Assembly: GCA_023055425.1 (NCBI GenBank)
Contig: JALGPY010000009.1
Span: 32,407,275-32,471,274 of the forward strand
Direction: 5' to 3'
Source: Linanthus parryae
Taxonomy: Eukaryota > Streptophyta > Magnoliopsida > Ericales > Polemoniaceae
Length of the DNA stretch: 64,000 nucleotides
Shown: piece by piece, positions 43,904 to 54,771 of the stretch
Layout of the letters: each line of letters starts with the position of its first letter
Position numbering within the stretch: position 1 is the stretch's first letter
Translations under genes and position numbers: made by a program
The notes under the pieces: generated by a model
Told to the model about the DNA's origin: nothing
Databases searched by the model: none
Seen by the model: the letters and a program-made list of their open reading frames with translations, nothing else

Positions 43904-44361
43904 TAGGGTTAGGGATAAGAAAAGAGAGAGATGGAATAATATGGAATGAAGGAGAAGAGAAGAGGATAAATACTAAAAGAGTTTGAATTTCAAAAGGAAA
44001 CTAGTATCTCTCTGATTCTGAAAAGATTTGCAAAGATCAGAGAAAATTTCAAACTATTATGCCGTTGGAAAATGAATATACTAATACTATTTTTAACTAA
44101 AAACAGATTTTTTGAAAAAGGTAGGGGCTATATTAGGCAAATATCTACATAGATATCACCCAGTATAGAATGATTCAAGTTTATTGACTATCTGTGTAAC
44201 AGATTCATTTTCAAGGCTTTGAAAAGGCTTTCAAGACCCAGAAATACTGTAACACAGCAACAGATAAAAGATCAAAGCTTTGAACTGGTTTTCAAGGCTT
44301 TATAACTCAGTTCAAACCTTTGTAGACACAAATTACTTACCTTTCCTACCTTAAGCTCCCC
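43904..44361 (-). other. SIRE-1 spacer between pol and extra ORF
   Basis: Non-coding sequence with three CAAGGCTTT palindrome copies near 44208-44320. On the minus strand it would precede the extra ORF and may hold a splice acceptor for it; none is certain. It is matched by 60880-61240 in SIRE-2. Confidence 0.6.
44208..44312. repeat. CAAGGCTTTGAA palindrome copies in SIRE-1 spacer
   Basis: TTTTCAAGGCTTTGAAAAG (44210), a TTTCAAGACC half-copy, and TTTTCAAGGCTTTATAA (44291) lie within about 100 bases. Confidence 0.8.
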
Positions 44362-45047
44362 CTAAACCAATGCAGTCTTATTTAGCATTCCCAATTCCAA
44401 TCTAAGAGCTGAGAACCTCTCATCTGCTAAAGTTTTGGTGAAGATATCTGTAATTTGCATGTTAGTAGCAACAAATTCAAGAACAATATCACCTTTCTCA
44501 GCATGATCTCTGATGAAATGGTGTCTGACATCAATGTGCTTGGTTCTTGAGTGTTGTACTGGATTCTTTGTAATTGAAATTGCACTAGTGTTATCACACT
44601 TAATAGGTATGCCTCTGAAGTCAAATCCAAGGTCTCTTGGCTGTTGAGCAATCCATAGTACTTGTGAGCAACATGCTCCTTCAACTATATATTCAACTTC
44701 AGCTGTTGATAGAGAAACTGAATTTTGTTTCTTGGAATGCCATCTAATCAAAGATGATCCAATGAATTCACAAGTTCCACAAGTGCTTTTTCCATCAACT
44801 TTGCACCCTGCAAAGTCGACATCTGAAAAACCATTAAAGAGAAGTTCGAATGTCTTGGATACCAAAGCCCTAAGTCTTTGGTACCATTGAGATATCAGAA
44901 TATTCTCTTCACAACAGTTAAGTGTGATTCTTTTGGATCAGCTTGAAATCTAGCACACATGCATACACTAAACATAATATCTGGTCTGCTTGCTGTGAGA
45001 TAGAGTAATGATCCAATCATGCCTCTATACTCTTTTACATTGACACT
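44362..45047 (-). pseudogene. SIRE-1 RNase H
   Basis: RNase H is readable at 44362-44865 with SDVDFAGCKVDGKSTCG, LSTAEVEYIVEGACC and KCDNTSAISITKNP, then RTKHIDVRHHFIRDH and the C-terminal TNMQITDIFTKTL. The STAEAEY motif reads STAEVEY, keeping the catalytic Glu. A frameshift separates it from RT. The stop at 44362 is the pol terminus. Confidence 0.85.
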
Positions 45048-46156
45048 CTAACCAGATTCATCCTTGTCTAAGGATAGTGTAGAGCTCATTGGAGTCTTGG
45101 CTTCCTTGCATTGAGCCATGCTGTATTTATTCAACAAGTCTCTTGTGTACTTGCTTTGATTCAGAAAGATACCCTTCTTCAATTGATGTACTTGAAGTCC
45201 TAGGAAGAAGGTTAATTCTCCCATCATGCTCATTACAAACTCCATGCTCATAAGACTTGATAATTCTCTGCACAATTGATCATTAGTAGCTCCAAACAGT
45301 ATATCATCAACATATATCAGGACTACAAGTAAATCTTTCTCATGAGTCTTGATGAAAAGAGTCTTGTCTACTAAACCTCTTTTCAAATCATTTTCAAGTA
45401 AAAACTTTGACAGTCTTTCATACCAAGCCCTTGGAGCTTGTTTCAAACCATAAAGATCTTTGTCAAGTTTGTAAACATTATTTGGAAAAATGTCATTTTT
45501 AAAACCAGGTGGTTGTGCAACATAAACTTCTTCTTGTAAGTAGCCATTCAAGAAAGCACACGTCACATCCATTTGAAATAGTTTCATGTTCTTGTAAGAT
45601 GCAAATGCAAGTAAAATTCTAATTGCTTCTAACCTGGCAACTGGAGCAAGGTTTCTTCATAGTCTATACCTTCTTCTTGATTGTAACCTTGAGCAACTAA
45701 CCTTGCTTTGTTTCTGATTACATTGCCACTTTCATCCAACTTTTTTCTGAATACCCATCTAGTACCAATGACAGACTGGTTTGTTGGTGCAGGAACCAGG
45801 TTCCAAACCTTGTTTCTCTCAAACTCATTGAGTTCAATTTGCATAGCAATGATCCAGTCTGCTTCTTGTAAAGCTTCCTTCACAGTTTTTGGTTCTACAA
45901 GAGAAATGAAAGCATTAAAAGCACATAAGTTCTTCAACTGTGATCTAGTTTGTGTACCAATGGTTGGATCTGAAATGATATTATCAGTTGGATGGGATGA
46001 GAGATATTTAAATCTCTTCCTTGGAGGCCATGGTTCAGGTTCACCATAAATCTTCTCTGGTCTTGAAGTAGTGGCTTTGTCACTTCAGTCCTTCTGATCA
46101 TCTTTTTCAAGGCTTTGAGTTGTATTTTCAAGGCCTTGAGAACTATTTTCAAGGTC
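45048..46156 (-). pseudogene. SIRE-1 reverse transcriptase and linker
   Basis: The RT N-terminus (45629-45937) has ADWIIAMQIELNEFERNKVW, GTRWVFRKKLDESG and ARLVAQGYNQEEGIDY. The catalytic half (45048-45587) has LFQMDVTCAFLNGYL, YGLKQAPRAWYERL and IYVDDILFGATND (near residue 93). The two halves are in different frames. Upstream, a linker segment (45934-46152) encodes repeated ALK motifs from the CAAGGC palindrome. Domain content is complete. Confidence 0.85.
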
Positions 46157-47278
46157 TTAAAAATGTCTTCTATTTTCTTCTGAGCCTTTCCTCAATCGAA
46201 GTGGATTCTCATTCTCTTCCTCTGATTCATGCTTGTTCAAATTCAAATATGCAAAACTTTCACTCAAAGAACCATTATAGCTTTCATCAAAAATAACATG
46301 AATGCTCTCTTCAACCAGTTTGGTTCGTTTATTGTAAACTCTATAAACTTTGCTATTCAGATAGTAACAAAGAAATATACCTTCATCACTTCTTGCATCA
46401 AACTTATTAAGATTGTCGTTTCCATTGTTATGGATAAAACAAGTGCATCCAAAGGGTCTGAAGTAAGAGATGTTTGGCTTCCTCCCTTTCAATAATTCAT
46501 AGGGGGTCTTCTTTAGAATAGGTCTGATCAAGCACCTGTTCAAAATATAGTTTGCTGTATTCACAGCTTCTGCCCAGTAATGTTTTGGCAATTTGTTCTC
46601 ATGAAGCATTGTCCTTGACATATCTTCAAGAGTCATGTTCTTTCTTTCAACAACACCATTCTGTTGAGGAGTTCTTGGAGCAAAAAATTTGTGAGAAATA
46701 CCATGCTTATTACAGAATAAATCAAACTCTAATTGATCAAATTCTCTACCATGTTCAATTCTGATAGAAGCTACATGTAGGTTTTTCAAGTTTTGAAATT
46801 CTCTGCAAAGCTTTGAAAATTCAGAGAGAGCTTCAGATTTTTCTTTGAGAAACATAACCCAAGTGTATCTAGAAAAATCATCTACAACAACTAGCATATA
46901 CCTTTTACCTTTAGGAGTAGGAGTCCTCATAGGACCACAAAGATCCATGTGAAGTAACTCAATAGGTCTAGTTGTACTTACAAACTTCTTTGGCTTGAAG
47001 GAACTTCTGGTCTGCTTTCCGTGTGCACATGATTTGCATAACTCATCCTCCTTGAACTTGGTGGATGGCAATCCTCTTACCAAGTCTTTAGAGATCAACT
47101 TGTTCAGAGTGTACAAACTGATATGACCAAGTTTCCTGTGCCAAAGCTTTGAATCTTCTTTCAAGGCCTTGAGACACTTCAAACTTTCACCTACAACTTT
47201 GTTAGTCTGAAAAGTATAAACATTGTTTGATCTAGAGGCTGTGTGAATACAATCTCCTGATTTCTCATTTTGCACCAC
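46157..47278 (-). pseudogene. SIRE-1 integrase
   Basis: The 373-codon frame has LWHRKLGHISLYTLNKL, CKSCAHGKQTRSSF (zinc), HMDLCGPMRTP (first Asp), RIEHGREFDQ and PQQNGVVERKNMTL (Glu). The second catalytic Asp, normally in an RSDHGREF-like motif, is replaced by Glu here (IEHGREF), which should abolish activity. The C-terminal domain FGCTCFIHNNGNDNLNKFD is present. It shares its frame with gag, with stops between. Confidence 0.88.
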
Positions 47279-49426
47279 ACACTACTCTTTATCAAAGATG
47301 ACTTTGTTGTAATTATCACAAAGCTGAGATACACTAAGCAAATTAAACTTCAAACTTTCAACTAAATAAACATCAGAAATAGAGTTTTCAGAATTTGTAC
47401 CAACTTTTCCAATACCAAGAATATTTCAATTTTCTTTATCACCAAGTGTTATTGAACCTTCTGATTGCTCCTTTAATTCTGAGAATAGAGATCTCTTTCC
47501 ACTCATGTGTCTTGAGCAACCACTGTCCATGAACCACTTCTGTTCCTTGGTGACAACCTGCAAGCACCAATCACTGCCTTACACAGATGTTAGAGCAAGT
47601 GTGGAATTTGGATTCATATTCGGGATCAACCATGTTAGGTGGTCTAACCCCTTTAGGAACCCAAATCTGCTTAACTTGTCCTTTAAGTTGGAAAAAAAAG
47701 TGTTCGTCATTATGTGAGGGTCTCTTCTTCTAAAAGGACAAGTCATTTTAACATGACCAGTTTTACAGCAGTAATGACAAGTGGGAGAGGTTTTGTTTCC
47801 AGCTTTCACAAATCAAGTATTGTTTCTTCTTGGAAAGTTTGGATTGAATCCAATACCAGCTTTGTGAACAGACTGTGAGCTTCCTCCAAGAATCAAGTTC
47901 AATTTCTGTTCTGAACCAGCAAGCTTGATTTTGACTAGTTCAGATTCTTGAAGTTTCTCAGTAAGAGTAGTCTTTTGTCTTTCTAAATCATCAACATGAT
48001 GTCTTAGATTAACAAGGCTGTCATTCACAGAGGAATTTTCAGTGACTACTTCCTTGACTTGTGTTTTCAAGGCTTTGAAACTAGTTTTCAAGGCCTTGAA
48101 ATCACTGTCAGTTTTCTTCTGAGAGATTTCAAGATTCTGATTTAGGCAAACAAGTTGTAAAGTTTCTTTAGCTTGCTCATGAACTTTTTCTTTCCAGAGC
48201 TTGATCTCTTTCAGATAATCTTCCTCATTTAAAATCATTGTTCTGAGATATTCTGAAAGAGCTTCTTTTGGATTTGAAATTAAACAATTAACCATTACTT
48301 CAATGTTCTTTTCAGAACTATCATCCTGCTTGGCCATGAAGCAAAGATTGGCATGTTCTTCTTCATATTCAGATTCACTGGAGCTGTCTGAATCACTCCA
48401 TGAGGCTATCATGTCTTTCTTTCTTCTGTCAATATCTTTCTTCTGAAAGTTCTTGCTCTTTTTGTATGGAAAATCTCTTATCAAGTGTCCTGTATCACCA
48501 CACTCAAAGCAGTTCATAACTTTTGACTTGCTTTTTGAAGAGGACTTACCTTTGTAGTCCTTGCTGCTGGATGGTCTATGTCTTTCTCTGTTGAATTCTT
48601 TGTTTCCAGAGTTTCTCTTCATTTTGAGAATCCTTGTCAAGGCTTTGGAAATGAAGGAAATTGGATCTTCATCATTACCATCCTCAGTTTCAAGGCTTTG
48701 AATTTTCTCATTCTCTTTGGCTTTGAGGGCTAGATTTTTGACACCTTCTGGAAGTTCTCCATCAACTTAATTCATGGATATCTCATGTGTCAGGAGCTTC
48801 CCTTGGAGATCATCAAGTTTTAAGGTTGAGAGATTCTGAGCTTCTTCAACAGCTTTGGTTTTTGGTTCCCACTTTTCCTTTGGAAGACTTCTCAGTATCT
48901 TCCTTACCTTTTCCTCATTGGAAAAGTGTTTTCCCAGTGAGTCAAGGTTGTTGACAATATTAGTGAATCTCCTGAACATATCTCTGATGGACTCATCTGC
49001 ATTCATTTTGAACAGCTCATACTGTCTGAGATAAATTTTGATCTTGGTCTGTTTGACTTGGATGGTTCCTTCAAAGGTAACCACAAGTTTATCCCAGATT
49101 TCTTTAGCATTTTTGCATCCAGAGATCCTGTTGAATTCATCTGTACTCAAAGCACAATATAAAATGTTAATAGCCTTGTAATTCTTAGAAACTTGCTCTA
49201 ATTCAGAAGAGGAGAGCGAGTCTTCTGTTATGGGAGTTCTGATCCCATCTTTCTATGTATAGAAAGTATGAGGTACATTTTGGATAATGGACCAAAGCTC
49301 TAGATCTTGATCAATGATAAACATTTTCATGAGAGCTTTCCAGTGAGAAAAATTTTCTCCACAGAATAGAGGAGGTCTGTTAGCAGCTCTTCCATGTGAG
49401 AAACCACCATCACCTGCAGTACTCAT
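47279..49426 (-). pseudogene. SIRE-1 gag and protease region
   Basis: Gag starts at the ATG near 49426 (MSTAGDGGFSHGRAANRPPL) and remains in one frame through TAG 49253, TAA 48767, TGA 47813 and TAA 47579. Visible parts are the UBN2-like gag core (LSTDEFNRISGCKNAKEIWD, RRFTNIVNNLDSLGK), CCHC knuckle 1 (CFECGDTGHLIRDFP, with the last Cys altered), a long coiled-coil-like segment with the motif FKALKTSFKALK, and knuckle 2 (CHYCCKTGHVKMTC). A protease signature is not clear; the stretch 47279-47578 is degraded. Confidence 0.82.
48063..48102. repeat. Palindrome pair inside SIRE-1 gag coding sequence
   Basis: TTTTCAAGGCTTTGAAA and TTTTCAAGGCCTTGAAA lie 24 bases apart within the gag coiled-coil segment. 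On the minus strand they encode the FKALKTSFKALKT repeat. Confidence 0.85.
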
Positions 49427-49462
49427 GATCACCAGATGGTTAAATCTTATACAGTGATACAA

Positions 49463-49474
49463 GCTCTGATACCA
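49463..49474 (-). other. SIRE-1 primer-binding site (tRNA-iMet)
   Basis: The minus strand reads TGGTATCAGAGC two bases after the LTR end. Confidence 0.9.
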
Positions 49475-49598
49475 ATTGAAAGTGTGAGTATGCAGATGTA
49501 TAAGCAACTAAGATACTCTAGAAGGGGGGGGTTGAATAGAGTATGCCAACTTTTTTCAAAACTTGCTAACAAGTAGAAGAGCTAGTACAGACAGGGGA

Positions 49599-49702
49599 AT
49601 TCAAGGCCTTGAACACAGGTTCAAGCCTTTGAAGAGAAGCAAAAAAATTTAGAACAAGATGCCTTTTTCAAGGCCTTGAAAACAAGTTCAAACCCTTGAA
49701 AA
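49599..49702. repeat. CAAGGCCTTGAA palindromes near the inner end of the SIRE-1 LTR
   Basis: TTCAAGGCCTTGAA, GTTCAAGCCTTTGAA, TTTTCAAGGCCTTGAAAA and GTTCAAACCCTTGAA occur as two pairs. Confidence 0.85.
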
Positions 49703-50643
49703 ATAAACAGTTTTTGTATGCTGCAAAAGCTTTGAAAGTAGATGAACTGAAAATGCACAAGACAAGTGATTTATAGAGTTCAGTCCACTTGGACCTACAT
49801 CTCTACCTGAGGGATTAGATCCCTGCAGGATTTTCAACTCAATTCTTATTAATCAAAATCTAAGACCTAGAACTCAAGCACAGAGAGTTCCCTTACCCTG
49901 TTACAGCTTGTGGTTTTCCTTAACGTGTCTAGTACCTGCTCTAGCTAACTGATTAACTAAGAATTATATATTTTTCACTTTGAACAATCCTTGAGAATGT
50001 AAGTAGAAGTAATACATAAATGATCTACCAATATAGCTCTATACAGAAGATCACTTAAGAGTAGAAAACTGCGGTGAAATGCAGTGAACTTATGTGTATG
50101 GATTGGACGAAATGAAGAACTTCTTTGATGCTTCTCAATCCAGAATGCTTTCTCTGTATATTCCCGTTGAGAATTGTGTTGTTGTTCCTTCAAATTTGAG
50201 CTCTTTAAATACTTCAAACAACTCTGCAAATCTCTCTTGATTTTCAGCAACAACCTTCCTATTATTTAGGTAACAGAGTTTGACTATCTTGAGATCTTCT
50301 CCGACGGTTGAATGATTGTAATATTCTGAGATATTGTTGTAATCCTTCATTTAAACATCAAGAGAAGCTTTCAAACACGTCTGATTGATCACATGATCAA
50401 AGTCCTCAAGTGTTTCCAAGTCTGCAGCAATCCAGTTTAAGAAACAATCCTGCAAAACTTAGAAACAATATTTCCTGCATTATCATGGTCAAACAGTTGA
50501 TATAGCACGATTCAAAACATGTTTAAAGAATTTGTCTTTCATCATCTAACAACAAGTAATCAAACATATGCAAGAGAGATAATAGATTAGATCAGAGAGT
50601 TAGCAGAAAAACTCCCCCTGAGAATATGCTTTCAGGTTTAACA

Positions 50644-50750
50644 GTTTCAAGGCTTTGAATCCAGTTTCAAGGCCTTGAAAATAGCCAAGACTATTTTCAA
50701 GCGTCTAAAGCTGATTCAAGGCTTTGAAAGCTGTTTCAAGGCCTTGAAAT
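50644..50750. repeat. Four paired CAAGGC palindromes in the outer SIRE-1 LTR
   Basis: TTTCAAGGCTTTGAA and TTTCAAGGCCTTGAAAA form one pair; ATTCAAGGCTTTGAAAG and TTTCAAGGCCTTGAAAT form a second. Members of each pair are about 20 bases apart, and both pairs are followed by ATAGCCAAG. Confidence 0.9.
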
Positions 50751-50788
50751 AGCCAAGCTCTTTAAAGTCTTGAACAACCTGAGCTTTC

Positions 50789-52221
50789 ACATTGTGTTAT
50801 TGATATGGGATATGTTTACATGATTGAATTCCTTAGAATATAAATGTTATATTCTTAAATATCCCTAGTGGAGTACTAAAATTAATTAGGATGACTGTAT
50901 TACATAGATACCAGTATGTGGGTAGATTGATATGGAGACATATCAAGTCTAACACATGGGTACACATTAGGAGTAATGGCGTAACGGATGACCCACCATG
51001 AGAAGGCTACATGGGAGTTATGAGAATGTCACAAGCGCCACAGTGACAATGGTGTTGTGATCCTTCGACTTGAAGTCACTAGATACTCTAGTTGTGATTT
51101 ATCATTTTTCATGTCGTCAAACGTTACACTATAACTAGGTAACTATAAAGGCGATAATCAGACATGATATGAAGCAAGCCGAGCGATGGTAGTGATGTGG
51201 ATAGGCTTTGTCACTCCTACATAACAGGAGTGAATATCCACGGCCACTCGATGAGTGAGACTTAGGGAAATGCATGGCCATGCTCGAATAAATAAGTATG
51301 AGATATTGATGTTATTTGTTTATCTATATATTGAATATACATGTATGCCAGTCCATGGCTGGTGTCCAATCTGGATATAGGAGACAAAGGGATTATACAA
51401 CACGGTAACAATGGTCACAGAGGTTAGTCATATCACTGACATTCCTATTACTTGGGTAGCATTGATGTGTTGCTAGATGCAGCTCAATGTTTGTAAAAAT
51501 TGTTATTACTACAAACATAATTAGGAACCTACAAGGTCACACATAAGATTTGATCTAACTGGAATTACTTGGTCATAGTTGGACTAAAGAACAATAATGA
51601 ATTGATTGGACTAAAGTGTAAACTGTGCTCATTAGTTGGACTAAAGAGCAATTGTGGACTAGAATGCAAACTAATCAAACTGTTGGATTTAAGGGCAAGA
51701 TGAATTTCTCTAGCTATAAGTAGAATTTATAGGCTATGAGAATTCAGTCTAGTTTCATTCCTAGTCTACAAAGTACACAAGAGAGAAAATAGGAAGAGTG
51801 GAAAAGAATATTTTTAACACATAGGGTTCGGCCAAGGGAAGGAGCTGCCCCTATTCAATGAGGCCGGCAGCATGGTGATATCGTCCCTCTCTGCTTCCAC
51901 TGCATGAGATGTCGTCCCTCTCTCCTTGCTACGGGCTAGATGCGATCAAGTTGCTGTTCACGTTCAAGTTCATTATCTTGTACGATAAGATCCTCCTTCT
52001 TCTCAAGATTGCTAGAACCATTGGAGAAGAAGTCCATTTGAGGTATTCGTGTGGATACCTAGATACGCCGTTTTTTTGATGTGCGTATGTGATCGTCACC
52101 AGTCAGTATCACTGAGGTAACCTTCTCCTTCATCATGTTATGATGCTTCACCTGCTATTCATGGAGGGTTTTGAGCTGGAAATTTTTTTATTTCCACTGC
52201 GTAACCTGCATAAAAAACCTA
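50789..52221 (+). repeat. Element A 3' LTR, first 59 bases missing
   Basis: It begins CATTGTGTTATTGATATGGG, matching base 60 of the 35476 LTR, and is collinear to the end. The Tork-like host element resumes immediately afterwards. Confidence 0.88.
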
Positions 52222-53879
52222 CATATACTCTTTCAAAACCATCTATGAACCTTCATAGCACAAACCTACGTACTATGTCCCTCACAGATACCTAAAAATT
52301 CACTTCACATCTCTCCAATGATCCTTACCGAGATTTCTCATGAATAAGCTTACAAATCCCATTGATTGAGCAATATGTAGTCTTGTTCATACAATAGCAT
52401 ACATCAAGCTTCCCAAAGAAGATGCATAAGGAGTTTTAGCCATGTCGTATTTCTCCTCATTTGTAGATGGACTCTGGTCTTTCAAAAGTTTGGAGTGAAT
52501 CGCCAATGGAGTACCCAGTAGTTTAGTATCATGCATGTTAAACCACTTCAAGACTTTTCGAACATAATCAACTTGCGATAAAAACTAGCTTCATGCCAAT
52601 TCTATCGCTGATGATTCTCACTCTAAAGATTTTCTTCGCAGGTCCAAAATCCTTCATGGAGAATTATTTAGATACGCTATCTTTCAGCATATGAATTTCT
52701 TTCATGCTTAATCCTGAAACTATAATACTATCCACATATAACAGGAGAATAATGTACGAACCACCAAACCTCTTGAATTAGCTACATTGATCCACTTGAC
52801 ACTTTGTGTATCCTTGCCTAGACATGAAGTTACCAAATTCTTTCACCACTGCCTTGGTGCTTGCTTCAAGCCATACAAACTCTTCCTTAGTTTGCACAAT
52901 AAATTCTCTTTACTTGCTGATTTGTACCCTTGTGGTTGTACCATACAAATGTCTTTTACTAAATATCCATGTACAAAGTTTTTCTTAACATCTAACTGCT
53001 CTAGGTTCAAGTTCTACTGCCACAATGCTAAGTATTGTACGGGTGGTGGAAATCTTTACAACTGGAGAGAATATTTCACTGAAGTTTACGCATGCTTTTT
53101 GTTGAGATCCTACTACCACCAGCCTAGCCTTGTACCTCTTTGATCCGCCATGCTCCTCCTTAAGTCAAGAACCCATTTGTTTTGCAAATTCTTCTTCCTT
53201 TGGGGAAAATACACAAGATCCCATGTCTTGTTGGAATAGAGAGACCACATCTCATCATTAATTTCGTGCTCCAAACTTATTTCTGGATTCGCTCTTAACT
53301 GTTTCCCCAAAGCCCTCGGGTTCACCACTATCTGTGAGCAAAATATGTGACAATGATGATAATAACAACCTAGTGTTTAACCTTTAGTCGACCTTTCATA
53401 AACCCTTCGTGTTGGAGAAACCGCTCAACTTCTGAAAATTGTACTAGATTAGGGGCTTCAACTTGTGGTTGGACATCTCCAATCTCAAGCTCAATAGATT
53501 CCTTCTACTCTGAAACTTGTCCCTGTTTACAATCTTTGTACATAACTTTCTCGTCAAATACTACATCCATACTTATAACAACCTCGTGCTTATTGAAATC
53601 CCAAAATTGATAGCCAAAAATGTTAATGCCATATCTGATAAACGCACTCTTCTTCGATTTAGGATCTAACTTTGACCACTCATATGCATCAACATGAAAT
53701 TAAGCGGTACATCTAAATGTTCTCAAATGTGACAAACATACCTATTTTCCTTTCTAAGCTTCCTCATGCAATTAAAAATATAGTGTTGTCGATGGACCTC
53801 TATTGATTAAGTTTGCATGTTTTCACTACCTCTTCCCCAAATGAATTAGGCAACCCAGCATGTATCCTCGTGCACCTTG
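52222..53879 (-). pseudogene. Tork-like reverse transcriptase, linker and integrase C-terminus
   Basis: Degraded RT motifs are readable on the minus strand: a KTPYASSLGSLMYAIVCTR-like block near 52400, YGLKQAPR-like traces near 52860, and NDEMWSLYSNKTWDLVYFP and NKWVLDLRR in 53113-53328. Further upstream, traces of SKKSAFIRYG and a FDEKVMYKD-like block mark the integrase C-terminal region of Tnt1-type elements. Many stops and indels are present. Confidence 0.75.
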
Positions 53880-53990
53880 TGTAACTCCCTGAAAATTCTA
53901 AGATTTCAAATAATATAACTCATATTTTTAGGAAAAAAGTATAAATAACATCATCTGTTTTTCCCAACTCTGAGGGGTGGGGGTGTTACA
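53880..53990 (+). repeat. Mini-chromovirus 5' LTR
   Basis: About 111 bases, TG..CA, pairing with 54772-54875; the central part is diverged but the last 37 bases are nearly identical. Confidence 0.85.
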
Positions 53991-54658
53991 GATGTTTTCA
54001 GAGCATTGGTTCTGTGAAAAAACCAAATTACAATTTAAAATAAGTGGCTCGTGTTTTCAAAATTAAAATTTGATGGGAGACCAGATTAAAAGATGGAATA
54101 GGATGGTTAGTGAGAGCACCGACGAGAGTGATATATGTGCATATATTGGCCAAATAGGCGTGTATAATTGGAACATAGGGCTGAGGTTCAAATTCATTAC
54201 ATTCATGTGCATAAATGATTAAGGTTGTTTAATTCTTAGAATGGACACTGGTTGTGGACAGTGAAGTGTGGATGACATTAGTACCGAAATGATCCGAGAT
54301 TCGAGGGAAAGGTTGACTTAAACATTGGTGTTGGCTGAGTTTTCTCATGAACAGCCGAGAAGCGGGCACATATTAATGAGAAAAAGCTAGGAAGAGTTAT
54401 TCCTTGATATGGTTTTGTCTTTGGACGTCTGGTCCGTGGCTACAGACATGAGTATGATGAATGGCTATCCTGTAGATGATCCAGATGAACGGATATCATA
54501 GTTACAAACCACACAAAACTGGTAACAGGTGGACAAAGAACTTCAAAGACGTGAAGGCTAAGGCAACTTTGGAAGAGTATACTAATATTACATATATAGG
54601 AAGTATGAGGTGTGAAAAGAAAATTCAGGGAGCATGCAAGCAATGAGAAAATGTGTAG

Positions 54659-54771
54659 AATGCGATCTTCGGGGACAAAGATTCTTTTAAGGGGGGGCGG
54701 GGGGCGTTCCAGAAGAACTATATAATTTAATGAGATCTTCGGGGACGAAGATTATTTTAAGGGGGGTAGAA
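54659..54771 (+). repeat. Duplicated purine-tract block of the mini-chromovirus
   Basis: The block GATCTTCGGGGAC(A/G)AAGATT followed by TTTTAAGGGGGG occurs at about 54663-54705 and 54732-54771. The second copy abuts the 3' LTR and is the likely functional polypurine tract. Confidence 0.85.

Larger units (their letters stand above)
43206..50788 (-). mobile_element. SIRE-1: SIRE/Maximus-like Copia, 3' end deleted
   Basis: On the minus strand it has a complete 5' LTR (49477-50788), tRNA-iMet primer site, a gag with two CCHC knuckles, integrase, RT, RNase H and an extra ORF downstream of pol, the layout of SIRE/Maximus elements. Gag and integrase stay in one frame with several single stop codons, so point mutation dominates. 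The 3' LTR is missing: the extra ORF meets element B at about 43205. TTTCAAGGCCTTGAAA-like palindromes are scattered through the whole element. Confidence 0.88.
49477..50788 (-). repeat. SIRE-1 5' LTR (1312 bp)
   Basis: It runs TGAAAGTGTG...GAGCTTTCA on the plus strand, with matching TGAAAG/CTTTCA ends, so both edges look complete. Its outer edge abuts the truncated 3' LTR of element A at 50789. It contains paired CAAGGC palindromes at 49599-49702 and 50644-50750. Relatives are at 56277 and 62607. Confidence 0.8.
35476..52221 (+). mobile_element. Element A: Angela/BARE-type Copia carrying nested elements
   Basis: The 5' LTR (35476-36965) starts TGTTGGAGTATGCCCTAGAG, the hallmark of Angela/BARE LTRs, and is followed by a tRNA-iMet primer site. 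The 3' LTR (50789-52221) is the same sequence lacking its first 59 bases. CATAT occurs at both junctions (35471-35475 and 52222-52226, where it overlaps the terminal CA). Only a gag remnant is left inside; the rest is replaced by element B and a SIRE-like element plus a deletion. Confidence 0.85.

Noticed and set aside
52787..53143. 118-codon plus-strand open frame
   Set aside because: It is antisense to the Tork-like reverse transcriptase remnant, which explains it.
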